Positions 26,234 to 37,599 of a stretch of DNA of 64,000 bases are shown here, in pieces. Positions within the stretch are counted from its first letter, which is position 1; each line of letters starts with the position of its first letter. The notes under the pieces are model-generated. The model searched no databases. It had not been told where the DNA came from and saw nothing but the letters and a program-made list of their open reading frames with translations. Source of the stretch: Ipomoea triloba (taxonomy: Eukaryota > Streptophyta > Magnoliopsida > Solanales > Convolvulaceae); the NCBI RefSeq assembly GCF_003576645.1, contig NC_044924.1:2534284-2598283 (forward strand), read 5' to 3'. Made by a program: the position numbers and the translations under genes.

Positions 26234-27466
26234 ATGGCTTTGCGCCACCTCACAACCGCCATTGCAGCCAAGCTCCGCCGCCACGTCCGCACGTTCGTGA
26301 ACGCAAAGGTTAAGTGGGTCCGAGACCCGTACCTCGACAAGGCAGTCGAGAACGAGAAGAACCTCAAACCCTTACTCTCTCTCAAAACAGTTATCCTCTC
26401 CCAACCATCTAAAACCCTACCGCTCCGCACCATCGCCGATCTGAAACCCCAGCTCGGCCTCCCAACCACCGCCGTGAGATTCATCCAGAAATTCCCTTAC
26501 ATTTTCAAGGTTTTTAGACCTCCGAACAAGCCCCTATCTACCCCTCACGTAAAGCTCACTCCGAAGGCGCTCTCTCTGCACAACGACGAAATGCTGATCG
26601 CGAGCCTCTCGCATCACCGGAAAGACGTAGCGGAACGGCTTGCGAAGCTCTTGATGCTCGCCAGAGCTAGGAGACTCCCGCTGGGCGTGATTGAGAAGTT
26701 CAAGTTCGATTTAGGGTTGCCGTATGACTATTTGCTGAGTTTTCTCCCCGAATTTCCGGAATATTTTCAGATTTGTGATATGGGGTTTAGGGATCCATCG
26801 GGACTCCAAGTGTTCGGATTAGAATTGGTTAAATGGAGGGATGATTTAGCAGTTTCCCTAATGGAAAAGAGGGCCAGAAGTGAGGATTCCGAGGCTGGAA
26901 TTGGAAGGCCTGTTAGGTTTTCGATGAATTTACCAAGAGGGTTTGATTTAGAGAAGAGAGTGAAGAATTGGGTGGAGGAATGGCAAAATTTGCCGTACAT
27001 TTCGCCTTATGAGGATGCTTTTCATTTGAATCCTAATAGCGACCAGGCAGAGAAGTGGGCAGTGGCAGTGATTCATGAAATGCTTAATTTGCTGGTGTCC
27101 AAGAAGACAGAGAAGGAGAATGTTTATTCTTTGGGGGACTATTTGGGTTTTGGGATGAGATTCAAAAAGGCTTTGGTGCATCACCCAGGGATATTTTACC
27201 AGTCTAACAAAATTAGGACGCAGACAGTAGTTCTAAGGGAGGCCTTTAAGAAGAATTTTTTGATAGAGAAGCATCCATTGATAGGCATGAGATACAAATA
27301 CATCTATCTCATGAACTTAGTGTTAAGAAGGGGCATTCCGATTCATGCTGGAGCTATTAGATATAGGGAACGCTTGGCTTGTATTAAAGGACAGAAATTC
27401 AAGGCAAAGGAAAGGAGCCAAAAACGAGTGAAAAGAGATGATGACTATCATGACAATGAAGATTAG
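26234..27466 (+). CDS. PORR-domain organelle splicing factor WTF9
   Basis: Single-exon gene of 410 residues. The ATG at 26234 has a good context (ACCACCATGG). Open frame extends 22 codons upstream but only from a TTG. The first 20 residues (MALRHLTTAIAAKLRRHVRTF) form a basic, amphipathic mitochondrial presequence. The PORR domain follows (about 20-350) with VKWVRDPYLD, PLRTIADLKPQLGL, FIQKFPYIF, KLLMLARARRLPL, FDLGLPYDYL, PEYFQ, LPYISPYEDAFHL, SDQAEKWAVAV, LGFGMRFKKAL and HHPGIFYQSNKIRTQTV. These match the WTF9 subgroup closely. Arabidopsis WTF9 is needed for mitochondrial rpl2 and ccmFC group II intron splicing and so for cytochrome c maturation. The tail is Lys/Arg-rich with an acidic end. 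Confidence 0.92.
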   Translation: MALRHLTTAIAAKLRRHVRTFVNAKVKWVRDPYLDKAVENEKNLKPLLSLKTVILSQPSKTLPLRTIADLKPQLGLPTTAVRFIQKFPYIFKVFRPPNKPLSTPHVKLTPKALSLHNDEMLIASLSHHRKDVAERLAKLLMLARARRLPLGVIEKFKFDLGLPYDYLLSFLPEFPEYFQICDMGFRDPSGLQVFGLELVKWRDDLAVSLMEKRARSEDSEAGIGRPVRFSMNLPRGFDLEKRVKNWVEEWQNLPYISPYEDAFHLNPNSDQAEKWAVAVIHEMLNLLVSKKTEKENVYSLGDYLGFGMRFKKALVHHPGIFYQSNKIRTQTVVLREAFKKNFLIEKHPLIGMRYKYIYLMNLVLRRGIPIHAGAIRYRERLACIKGQKFKAKERSQKRVKRDDDYHDNED

Positions 27467-30400
27467 AATGAAGTGAAAGAGGAGATGATGATCTCTTGTG
27501 GTTGCTGATGCTAAGCAACTTGTCTAATATCCGGGTTAAAAGAGATTGTGATCTGATGGAGAAAAGGGTCGAATATGTTAGCATGATTAGTCTTGGGCAT
27601 TCACTCTTGCATCCATTTTATTATTTTAATTGTCCATGAGCAATCAGTTCCGAGCTTAGTTACAGCAACGATGCACTAAAGCAAAAAAAGTTTAGAATAG
27701 CAGTGCACGAAGTGGTGTTAAATGGATAGTTCTTTGATAGTAGGTGGTGGTTGGATGAGGATGGAACTTAAAAGCAGAATAGGTCATCATCATAAAACAA
27801 AGCATGCAACTAGTTTTCAATGGACTAGTAACTTCTAGACTACAGCTTTTTCTAGGAAGCAAATGTAAGCAATAGGTTTGTCATATGTGTTGCAGTGGAG
27901 ATTCCAGAATATTGTAGTTCCTTGGCAGTTTAAACTACATGAATGCGATCTTTGAGGTTATTTAGGAGGTAGATTCTTCTCTTTGTGATGGATGCTCTAA
28001 CACCGTTGAGAAATCTAAGGAGTTCATCTGCTATGGCAACTATACTTCATTTTCCTCTCTTGTCTGCCTCAAGAGGTGTGTACAGCAAAATATCACAACA
28101 TGTTTTTTTTATTTGGATTCTGATATTTTAGGATTGAGGAAAGGCTAGTAGGTAACCATGTTGTGATCACACTTCCTTATTTCTTTGACCTTTGTACACA
28201 AGTAATAGCACAGTTTCTTAAATGAATGAAGTTAAAGCTAAAGCCCATAACTATTATAGGCTATGTTGAGTTTCTGAGGCCTTTGAGTCTTTGACAAATG
28301 ATTGCCCATTTGGGCTGAGGTCCCGGCCTTCAATCCTGTCAGAGTTTCAAATGGAAAAAAAGCCCATAACATCTTAACTCTCAACTACTCATCCCTAGAT
28401 GTAACCAAATTACATGTGATCCAATAATTTTTCTTGACATCTATTTTATATCACATATGAAGTTGATGTTTTCAACTTCTTTATTGTTTACCAAAAAGTT
28501 GAGTTGAATGAATCTGTATATGTCACCCCTGCCTAAGTTGATACTTTCTCATTTTCACACTATGCAGGATGCTTTCTATTAAATCATTGGACTTATGTGT
28601 TGCATGTTTTACATGTGCTTGTAAAGGGATTCTGACTGATTTTAACCCCTACAAGACAAGGTGAAGAAGCGGTTGTTGAGCAATAATGGAGAAACAGTAC
28701 ATTTTCCACACAATTGAGTGAATCGATCTACATGATTCTTCAGACCTTTTACCAGAAGGAATTTATATGGTAAATTCTTTCATCTTTAGACTTGTTGCAT
28801 TTAATGATTGGTCATATTTAAATGAAATACAGAGTGCAGTTTAAAAACAGATAAGCTATTACTACGTTATTACATCTTGAGTCATTTGTGTGCTGTATAA
28901 TATATTTGTAAAAGATATATATCCCCCCATTATAAGACAATATAGGGTCATGTAATATCTGTTTAGTTTTAGGTGTTCTCTAAGACTTTTACAAAATCTA
29001 CCTTGCTATTTATGTGGCTCACAGCGTTTATGTCTTAGATGTATATAAGTTGATAAGCATGGTAGTCCTCGGAGATCTTCCAATAATGTTGATAAGCAAG
29101 CTACAGCAAGGTAAGGCCAAGAGTTTGTACATATGCTTTAGTACGAATGCGGTGTTTAAGGCTGTAGGGCTACTAGGACAGCTATTATAAATTTATATTA
29201 CAAATTTGTAATGCTGCCAAAAGCAATGGCTGTCCTACCACGTGTTGCTGTTTAGTGCTGCAAGATTGTTTTTATTACAGGGAGTTTCACCCCTTGTGGG
29301 TACTAGGTACTGGTCCTTGCACCTAAGTGACTCAGATTTAACTCTTTCACAATCCCTATAGAGCCTGGGGTGTGGGCCCAGATTTTACCTTTTTCACCCA
29401 AGAATTTAAATTCTCTCTTAATCAGTTCCTCTCCCTCTCAATACACCCCATGCACCTCCTTTTATCTTCGTCCTCTCTCTCCCTTTACTCTTTTCTCAAC
29501 CATATTTTCTTCTCCACTTCCTCCATTTGCTATCCAATGCAAAATTGGAATTGATCTCCATTTGTTACCCAGGGGAAATTTCTGGAAAATCTTTCAAATT
29601 TCTCAACTATACCCTTGCCTTTAATGAGTAGTTTTCATGGATAATAACTTATTGCTCCCTCCAAGTTGTGATATGACTGTACAAGGTAACTACTTCCCTA
29701 AGGGTTAGGTCACAGATGTAACATGCTTCCTAATTGCTAGGCAGCTAGCTACTTGCTCCTCTTCCTTATTGGACATCTTAAGATAACTAGTTGTGGCCTG
29801 TGGGGCTGTTGGAATCAATCAATGTATACTATTCATCAATATGAGCAACCCAACACCCTTAATAGGAATGAGAAAATTGGTTAAATGCTGAAAATTTCCA
29901 GAGTGGGTAAAACTTTGATTTGATACTGTGTCATCAAACATGGGTTCTTCTTTAAACTATATTGCCCGTGTTTCCCGGGATGACTTAGTGGGCAAAGGCA
30001 AGAGTGAAGTAAGTCTCAGCAATGCTGGTAGTCGAATGATAGGGGTTCGGTTTTTACCTGTAACATAGTTTGGAGTTGAATCCTTTATAGGTATTAGTGT
30101 ATCAAGTTCTTAGTCTATGACTTTAAGGTACTCTTGTGATTTAATTCTTTAATAAGAGTATAAGACCCTAGGGATGGGATAGTGGGGGCCATTGGGATTG
30201 AGATCAACATTTTATTTTTTGAAAACTATTATCTTTGAAAAGCATTCAATCCAAAAGTTTGATGAAAGAGGCTGCTAGCATATGCTTTTATCAATCTCTC
30301 CTATAGTGCTAGAAAATTTAATATTTGGGTCATCTATATCAGACCCCTTACGGAATAAATATTGAAAACTTCTGTTTGTTTGTATAGATGTATATAATGC

Positions 30401-31180
30401 ACACAAGTAATCATCTTATCGCTGAATAAGTGAATATTATACTGTCGGTATTGATGAACTTATTTAAGCTTTGTATTCTCCAGCTGGAAAAAGAGAAGTG
30501 TCACAGTCAGTCATGGAAAACGTGTACTTTTATCTGTTCATTATCGATTAGTTAATAGTTATCTAAGTATAGAAAATTTGGAGAGGATTCTTTATTCTGG
30601 TTTAGTAATCTTAAGCTGGGATGGCAAATTGATTGCCAGCACATGTCCAATGTGGGCAAATCTCTCTATCTTAGAATACTACTAATTATAAATATAAAAA
30701 ATTGTTTTCAAAAATTAAATATAAGAAATTAAAGAGATGTCTATGTAGCATTACCCAATTGTAAGAAGAGAAGAAAAGAAAAGAGTTTTTTCTTTCTCTC
30801 TCCCAAAATGATTACAAATTCATTAAGAATGATAGGAGTTGGGTATAACAACCACATTTAAGAAGGTAAACGCTGCACATGTCCAAAACCAATGAAACAA
30901 CAGGAAAAAAAGGAAGCAAAATGGATGTGTGTGTGGGTACGGTGTTGATTGACATCACTAATATCTCTAGTCCTGGAAGCAAGTTTTTGAAAAAGATTTT
31001 AAATTTGTACTTTAACACTAGAGATAATGCCCTAAATTTGGTATTAATTCAAAGTTTTTTTTTTTTTTTAATATTCATTCTGAGATTGTATCGTACTTGG
31101 GGTGCCGACTGAACGTCTAGCGTATCACCATAATCGGTGATCTAGGCATCGGCCACCTACTTGGGTAGACTTATGTCCGT

Positions 31181-31339
31181 GTTCACAATTTTAGAGTTAT
31201 ACATCCACAATTTTATAACTTAATATTCAACAGTATAACATAATTTTTGAATCAATATAACAAAATTGTTAATATAGAGTTTCAAAATTGTGAATATTGA
31301 GTAATGTAATTTTGTATATTGAAATCTAAAATTGTGAAC
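31181..31339. mobile_element. MITE-like inverted repeat
   Basis: GTTCACAATTTTAGA at 31181-31195 is repeated in perfect inverse orientation at 31325-31339, and similarity continues inward with mismatches for about 55 bases per arm. The right flank carries ACCCGGG motifs (about 31345-31375). The true ends and any target duplication could not be fixed. Confidence 0.55.
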
Positions 31340-32462
31340 ATGAACCCGGGTTCACCTTGTAAGATAGACCCGGGTCCTTGGCATAATTTGCCATTTTCCA
31401 CCCACATCCTTAATTACAACACCAATCACCGCTTTCCTTGGCTGTACCTTGTAGGACCCTAAAATGTCTAATATGCAATTATTAGTGAGAATAGATTAAT
31501 AGACACATGACTTATTGAAATACTAATTTAATAAATACACACAGTATCTTAATCAACCAACTTATTAAATGCCATGGGGCTAACAAACAAGGGTTCATTT
31601 GTATGAGGATGATCGGGTCAAGATGAAATGTAATATTTTATTTATGATTTAGTATTGTATTTAATAGTATAAGTATTACATTTTATATTGACTTGATTCG
31701 TTTCACAGATGAACACAAATTTTTGCTGACAAACAATATCTCACGTGGAATGGACATCACATAAAGGAGCTGAGCTTTCTTGAATATTAAACACAGTGGG
31801 TAAAAAAGCACGTGAATTGAGAGGACAAATTAGTACGCGGTCGGAGAGAACTACGGAGTATATGAAGAGTCCTCACTCCTCACTCATCATTATGGACTCA
31901 TGTGAGCTGAGCAAGGACCACAAAAAAAATTGTCTTTATTATTATTCCCAAAAAATAAAATAATAAAAAATAAATAATACATTGCGTTTCACATGGTATA
32001 TTATACATGATATATGTTATAATTATTTACTAAAAATTTCTACCATGCTGATTGATCCATTGTCAATTTGTATCAGGTATGATCTTGCATTGTGTATTAT
32101 GGGACGTATATAGTATAGCATATAAAATTATTGCACACGGTACAAATTGACATAATGTTAATCGGCATCTTAAATTTTTCCTATAACTACTTTATAATCT
32201 TATTTTATATCTTATACATTTTTATGTAAGATATTTTAAAATAATGTTTACTCTTTCAGGCCAAACCTAAGAAATCCTAGGCCCATGCCATGTTTTTTTT
32301 AGGTTGATTTATTTTAAACATGCTCGTGACGACCTCTAGTGAGAAAAAGAAAGAGAGTAGAAATACATATAATATTACAGAATATTAATTATTAAATATT
32401 TTATAACAAAATAATTAATTATAAAATAAAATAATTCTTTAATTGGATAATCAATCACAAAG

Positions 32463-32988
32463 CATTTGGTTGGAAGGAAATAATTAGGAGGGAAGAGAAT
32501 TGAAAACGAATAAGATTGGAATTGAAATTATAGTGTTTTTTTTTTAAATTCTGTTTGTTTAAATACTATTGACTCTATTACAGTGTAGTATCCCTGTTGA
32601 AGTTCAACTAGCCAACGCCCACATTAGGGATTGAACCTGTGACCTCTTACTTATGAAGGGCACAACTATGCCGCTTGACCACAAGGCCTTTGGCAAAATT
32701 ATAGTAAGGCCTTTGGCAAAATTATAGTGTTTGGTATTTATGAATCGGAGTACATGGAATTGAAAGGTAAGAAGTGACCAAATGACTAAAATGCCTTTAT
32801 GTTGTAGTAGTAGGGGAGAGGTAAAATCATCTTTACACCAACAAATTTGCTCCTCTCCTTCACCGAATTGCAATTCATGGAGTTTGAAGAGAATTGTACA
32901 ATTCCCTCCAACCAAACAGCGTAATTGTTGAATTCATTGAATTGCAATTCCTTTAAACCTAAATTCATCCAACCAAACACCCCTCAGT
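32463..32988. mobile_element. Older TTTGGTTGG-type repeat interrupted by a SINE
   Basis: The left end reads CATTTGGTTGGAAGG near 32464. The right end reads CCAACCAAACACCCCTC near 32970-32986, i.e. inverted TTTGGTTGG termini, with an internal second CCAACCAAACAG. A SINE (32539-32718) is inserted within it. The outer boundaries are approximate. Confidence 0.5.
32539..32718 (-). mobile_element. tRNA-derived SINE with exact target duplication
   Basis: Minus-strand sequence contains an A-box-like TGGTCAAGCGGC and a B-box GGTTCAATCCC about 45 bases later, and ends in an A-rich tail (oligo-T on the plus strand at about 32536-32545). The 14 bp AAATTATAGTGTTT flanks it exactly at 32525-32538 and 32719-32732. 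A 23 bp segment at its 5' end (AAGGCCTTTGGCAAAATT...) is duplicated in tandem at 32683-32705 and 32706-32728. Confidence 0.8.
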
Positions 32989-33240
32989 TACAACATGTTG
33001 AAAGTGGCGGGTGGGGAAGTGAAGACAAGCAATTGTAAGAGTATTTGCATGTACGTTTGGGAGTTGTGTGAAGCTTTGAAATGTGTACGCGGGCGGATAA
33101 CATCCGATCCGCGTAAGCAGCGGATTCAATTATTTTGGGTGCGACTGCCACGTAAGGGTTGCATATGCATACCTTGTATTGGCGGGCCCCACCTCCCTCT
33201 CCTCAATACTATTTCTCCCCCTCCTCACCTCACTCCCGCT

Positions 33241-33247
33241 TATAAAT
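33241..33247 (+). promoter_or_regulatory. Probable TATA box of the glyoxalase-like gene
   Basis: TATAAAT follows a C-rich stretch about 175 bases upstream of the ATG at 33418. It would place transcription start near 33270, leaving an uninterrupted leader of roughly 145 bases. Confidence 0.5.
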
Positions 33248-33417
33248 TAGCGCTTATCAGAGCACTAAATTATCATCACATCATCTTCGTCTTCTCTTAT
33301 TATACAATCAATCTTCTTATCTATCTAGCACCTTCTAGCTACTTCCATTTGCATAATTATTATACTTACATACATTTAGCGCTCAAACATCTTTCATTTC
33401 AAGAGATCGATTGAAGA

Positions 33418-35268
33418 ATGGGTAGAGAGATAGAGAGCTTTGTAGAATCATCTTCATTGTCTTCATCTTCTGCTTCTGCTTCTTCTTCATGGTCGTTCGT
33501 TTCAGATGATGAGGAAAAGAGAATGCCATTGCTGGCGCTGAATCATGTTTCCTTTGTCTGCAAATCCGTGAGGAAATCCGTGGAGTTTTATGAGCAAGTT
33601 CTGGGATTTGTGCTCATCAAGCGCCCCTCCTCCTTCGACTTTGAAGGAGCTTGGTATGTTACGATTTCACTATTCATTTAGATTTTTAGTCAAAATTAAA
33701 TACAGTTTTTTCTATTTACTTATTTAATTTCATTACATAATTCTGTTCTCATCCTGCATTCATATCTAGGTTTCTTGGGTTAGATGTCGCTAATCTAGAA
33801 GATTCAATTCCTTCCAATTGAGCATACTATATATAAATGAATGTCTCTCTCTCATAAATTTTTATCTTCGAAGTAACATAGTAATGTACAGAGTAATATT
33901 TTTACTGAAAATATATAATACTCAATAAAATGTTTTATTTATTTATTTATAAGTATTACATTTTCATATTGTCTCAACTCATCTAATGGTTTGGACAAAT
34001 TTTTGCATATATAAATACATTAATAATAATAATAATAATGAATATATGTAATTACCTTACACTTTTAATTGAGACCGTACCTATAGAAAATGAAAGTTGA
34101 AGCATAATTTGTCCTCCCAAAAAGTTGAAGCATAATTGATGCCGTTTGTGAATGCTTTTGTTTGGATGATAGTGTAAGTTGTAAAGTGAAAAGGTAAATA
34201 GTCTCTTTTTAATGGCCAAACAATAAAGTTTCATTAATATTTTCCTTTATAAAATTTATAGCATGCTGTAATAATATCTGAAGATGTGAACCAAAAACTT
34301 TATCTAGTCATTTTCCGTATTGTCTTTTCTTGACAAAACTTCAACCTCCATGGGATCCACAAAAGAATTTATCATTCCACAATGATATGATTAACATCAT
34401 GACAGTAAAAGTCAGTTTAATTTCTACTGATAAGATGATAACATCATATCGTGTACAATTATTTAGGTAATTATAATCGAGTTGATCGGGCAATGATAAT
34501 AATTATGAATTCAAATCTCAGTCTTATACTATTTTAATTTATTTTCTAATCTAATTAATTTTTATTTATTTAATTTTTAAAAATAGGTTGTTCAATCATG
34601 GGATTGGGATCCATTTGCTGGGAGCGGAGAAGGTTCCGACAAAGAAAGGGAAAATAAACCCAAAAGACAACCACATTTCGTTCCAGTGCTCCGACATGGA
34701 TCTCATCATCAAAAACCTCGACGACATGAAAATCGAGTACGTGACGGCCAAGGTTAAGGAAGACGGCGTGATTGTGGATCAGCTCTTCTTCCACGACCCC
34801 GACGGTTACATGATCGAAATCTGCAACTGCCAAAACCTCCCCGTTCTTCCCCTCTCCGCCTGCCCCCTCAGGTCCAAAAACCACACCTCCTCCTTTAACG
34901 GTACGTTCATCTCCAACCTAATATATTTATAAACGCACAGTCAAATTGATCAGATTGTTAACTAAAAATTTGATGAGCCAATCAGCTGTGGACCGCTTAT
35001 GTTGTTATTCAGTGGCCTATTAGCTTTCTTGGTTAAAACTTATCAGAATAATTTTTTACGGACTAAAGTCACAAGATGTATTTAAAAAATATATGTAAAT
35101 AATAAACGTGCAGTTACATTATTTGTTTAGACTTTTAGTTGGATGGAATAACTCAATAGGATGTGAACTGATGCAGGGGGTGTGGTGAAGAAGACGCCAT
35201 GTGCCGGAGAAGTTGAGCGCCTAATGATGGAGAATCTGGCCCTCAACATGCTTGACATTTCATTATAA
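33418..35268 (+). CDS. Glyoxalase-I/VOC superfamily protein (GLYI4/GLYI7-like)
   Basis: Three exons, 33418-33653, 34587-34900 and 35177-35268, with phases 2 and 1 at the junctions, encode 213 residues. The vicinal-oxygen-chelate fold is shown by ALNHVSFVCKSVRKSVEFY (from about residue 40), LGFVLIKRPSSFDFEGAWLF, GIGIHLL, INPKDNHISFQCSDM and VDQLFFHDPDGYMIEICNC. Possible metal ligands are His43, His108 and Glu156. The blocks match the plant GLYI-like group of Arabidopsis GLYI4/GLYI7 better than classical lactoylglutathione lyases. Activity on methylglyoxal is inferred, not shown. A Ser-rich leader (residues 11-28) precedes the domain, and a short basic/Leu-rich tail is added by exon 3. Intron 1 is 933 bases. 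Confidence 0.9.
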
Positions 35269-37599
35269 TCATCGATATGATGGTGATAATACGTATGATT
35301 CGACCTCACTAGAAATTGTGAAGAGATATGTAATATATATAAGTTGGCCGTTCAATTTTTTTTCTTTCTTTTTATTTTGTAATATTGTTGTGTAGTGGTA
35401 ATATGAATGTAACGAGGGAGATACGTGATGAGATTTCCACGCGAGCAGTGAGATTTTACTGTTTTTGTAAAAATTCCATGTTGGATATAATGAATAAGTT
35501 ATTATATTTGCTCGATCTTATTATATATTAAGAAGTATTATTATTTTTTATTGATTCATATTTTTAAAAATGATTTATCATATGCATGCCGTTGTCAATT
35601 GTCACCTCCGATCCCGTGAATAAAGGTGAAACATTATTAAAGTGTTAAACCCCAAGCTTTCGTTGTTGACGAGGTATAAGCTAGGAATTGAACAATACTT
35701 TTGCCCCGCTGTCAATTTGTCATCTCTTGACGATGACTTATTACCACTTAATATTAGTTTAATTAGCCACTAGATTATTATTATAAATTTTCTTTCTCCC
35801 CATGAGTTACACTTCATTACTGTTTTTTAAACGAAAAAGTTTACATTCATTACAAAAAGGTATATTAAATTATTTTATAACTCTAACCGGTAAATAATTA
35901 CAACAAAGTAAATCAACCTAAGTTGCTTATAATTGAATAGTTGAAGTTGATAAGATCAATAGACAACTTTCAAGAAAAATTAAACTTATAATTTTGTAGT
36001 TACTAAACTAACTATTCGATTAACTTAGTTGAAGTCAAGAGAAATTGAACTTATAATTTTGTAGTTACTAAACTAACTATTCAATTAACTTGGTCGAAGT
36101 TGGTCCAATTTAGTGTTGTTTACTGTATTATGATTAGTAAGTTTAATTTGAGAGCTTTTATCATTTAAAAATATAAATTTTAATTCAGTACTTAAAGCAA
36201 TTGAAAAATAGATTGATAATACAATTATAAAGTCTAAATTAGTCTATGAAAATAGGGGAAAAAACACAAAATTTTAGTTTTCAAAAAAAAAAAAAAACAC
36301 ACACACACACAACAAAATTTTTAGTTATGATATTTAGATGAATTCTGGATCGGGCAAGATAGTTAAATTCGGTCGGTCGTCAGAATGCCAGCTAACCTTT
36401 GTCTGCCCGCGTTAATCGCGCTGCACGTGGCGGTTGGGACCCACTCCTTCACGGGAGAACCAAGTGGATGTCAGGAAGTGTAACAGATGCCTGGCGTCTG
36501 CAGTCTGCTAATCAGCCATGACTGAATGAAAGAAAACCAAAATTCTATTTAACACCGTTATGTTGACGGCTCCATTTATTCCTTGACGATTCTCTAAAGC
36601 TCTTCCGATAGAGTGGGAAACATTACTAGCTACTTATTAATATTACTCTACCCACTACAATTTACTTTTCTTGAATAGTTTGTAAGTTATTACTTAAGAT
36701 TTGCTCAGTATATATATTCTTGGGAGCTTTTGATTGATTGTCCTTGGAATATCATATTTTCATGATTGGACTCGAACTAGTATGAGACTTACGAGAAGAT
36801 AGTTTTGAGACTAAATTCTTAGCCCTTAAACCATGTATCTTGAACCAAAACTATTAATTTCTTTGAATTAATTGACCAATTTCCCTGATTTACTACAATA
36901 TAATGAAGATGAGATTTTATTCGATTAACGAAGGCGTTTTTTTTTTTTTTTTCTTGTTTCTTTCTATAACTGATGAGACATCACCCGCTTGAAGAAGCAA
37001 AACGTACAAGAAAAATGAACAGCTCAAGGAGGACAATGTCTTCTTCACGTTTCGTATGACAACTGGCTGGAGGAGACTAAATTCAATGAAACTATGGAAT
37101 CAAGGATTAGTTTGACATCAATTCAAAAGAAAAAAGAAAAAAAAAATAAATGCTTCCAAAAGACCCAGAAACATCCAAAATCTCATTTTGGCAGAATTAA
37201 TGCAGATACAACAGTCTACAGAATAGTCATAGAGCACAGTATAAGGAATGCACAATTGGGCTTAGATTAGGATGCCTCTTCTAAAATCATAATAACTGTT
37301 ATAAACTGCAAAAAAACACCAGTGTTGGTCAAAAGCTGGAATAGTACCTTTGTTGTTGCTCTATGACAATATATAGAGATCTTTCCTAGTTCTCCTCGAC
37401 CTCGACCTCGACCTCGAGTCAAGCTACTTCTACCTTGTTAGGACATGGTGATCTTATCGTCTTTGCAACTGTTGAAGTTTCAATCATTGCTTTCATGTCT
37501 GTGTATGAAGTTTGGTTGTATCCTCGGGATGGGAACGCGATGTTTGATCAGATGTGAGAGGTCGATAGCATACAAAAGAAAGTACTGCAGCTGATAGTA
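35269..37599. other. Intergenic region, glyoxalase-like gene to POLLUX
   Basis: The two genes converge here. The region is mostly AT-rich. It holds a 65 bp diverged tandem duplication at 35971-36100, a short poly-A/(CA)n run at about 36285-36312, a GC-richer patch at 36350-36500, and a CTCGAC hexanucleotide repeat at about 37397-37417 that probably lies in the POLLUX 3' UTR. No gene was recognised. Confidence 0.55.
35971..36100. repeat. 65 bp tandem duplication, slightly diverged
   Basis: Copies at 35971-36035 and 36036-36100 share AACTTATAATTTTGTAGTTA and flanking sequence and differ at only a few positions. No coding content. Confidence 0.9.

Larger units (their letters stand above)
27467..33417. 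other. Long intergenic region with repeats
   Basis: About 6 kb with no recognisable gene. It contains the WTF9 3' flank, a CT-rich stretch at 29410-29540, a possible but unproven tRNA-like repeat around 29980-30180, an inverted repeat near 31181-31339, a SINE inserted in an older TTTGGTTGG-type repeat at 32463-32988, and the promoter of the glyoxalase-like gene. Short open frames here look random. Confidence 0.55.

Noticed and set aside
29980..30180. tRNA-like repeat (GATGACTTAGTGG ... GGGGTTCGG)
   Set aside because: It resembles SINE promoter boxes, but the B-box is poor and no target duplication was found.
32995..33414. Open frame of 139 codons just before the glyoxalase-like gene
   Set aside because: It overlaps the promoter, TATA box and leader of that gene and shows no protein-family features.
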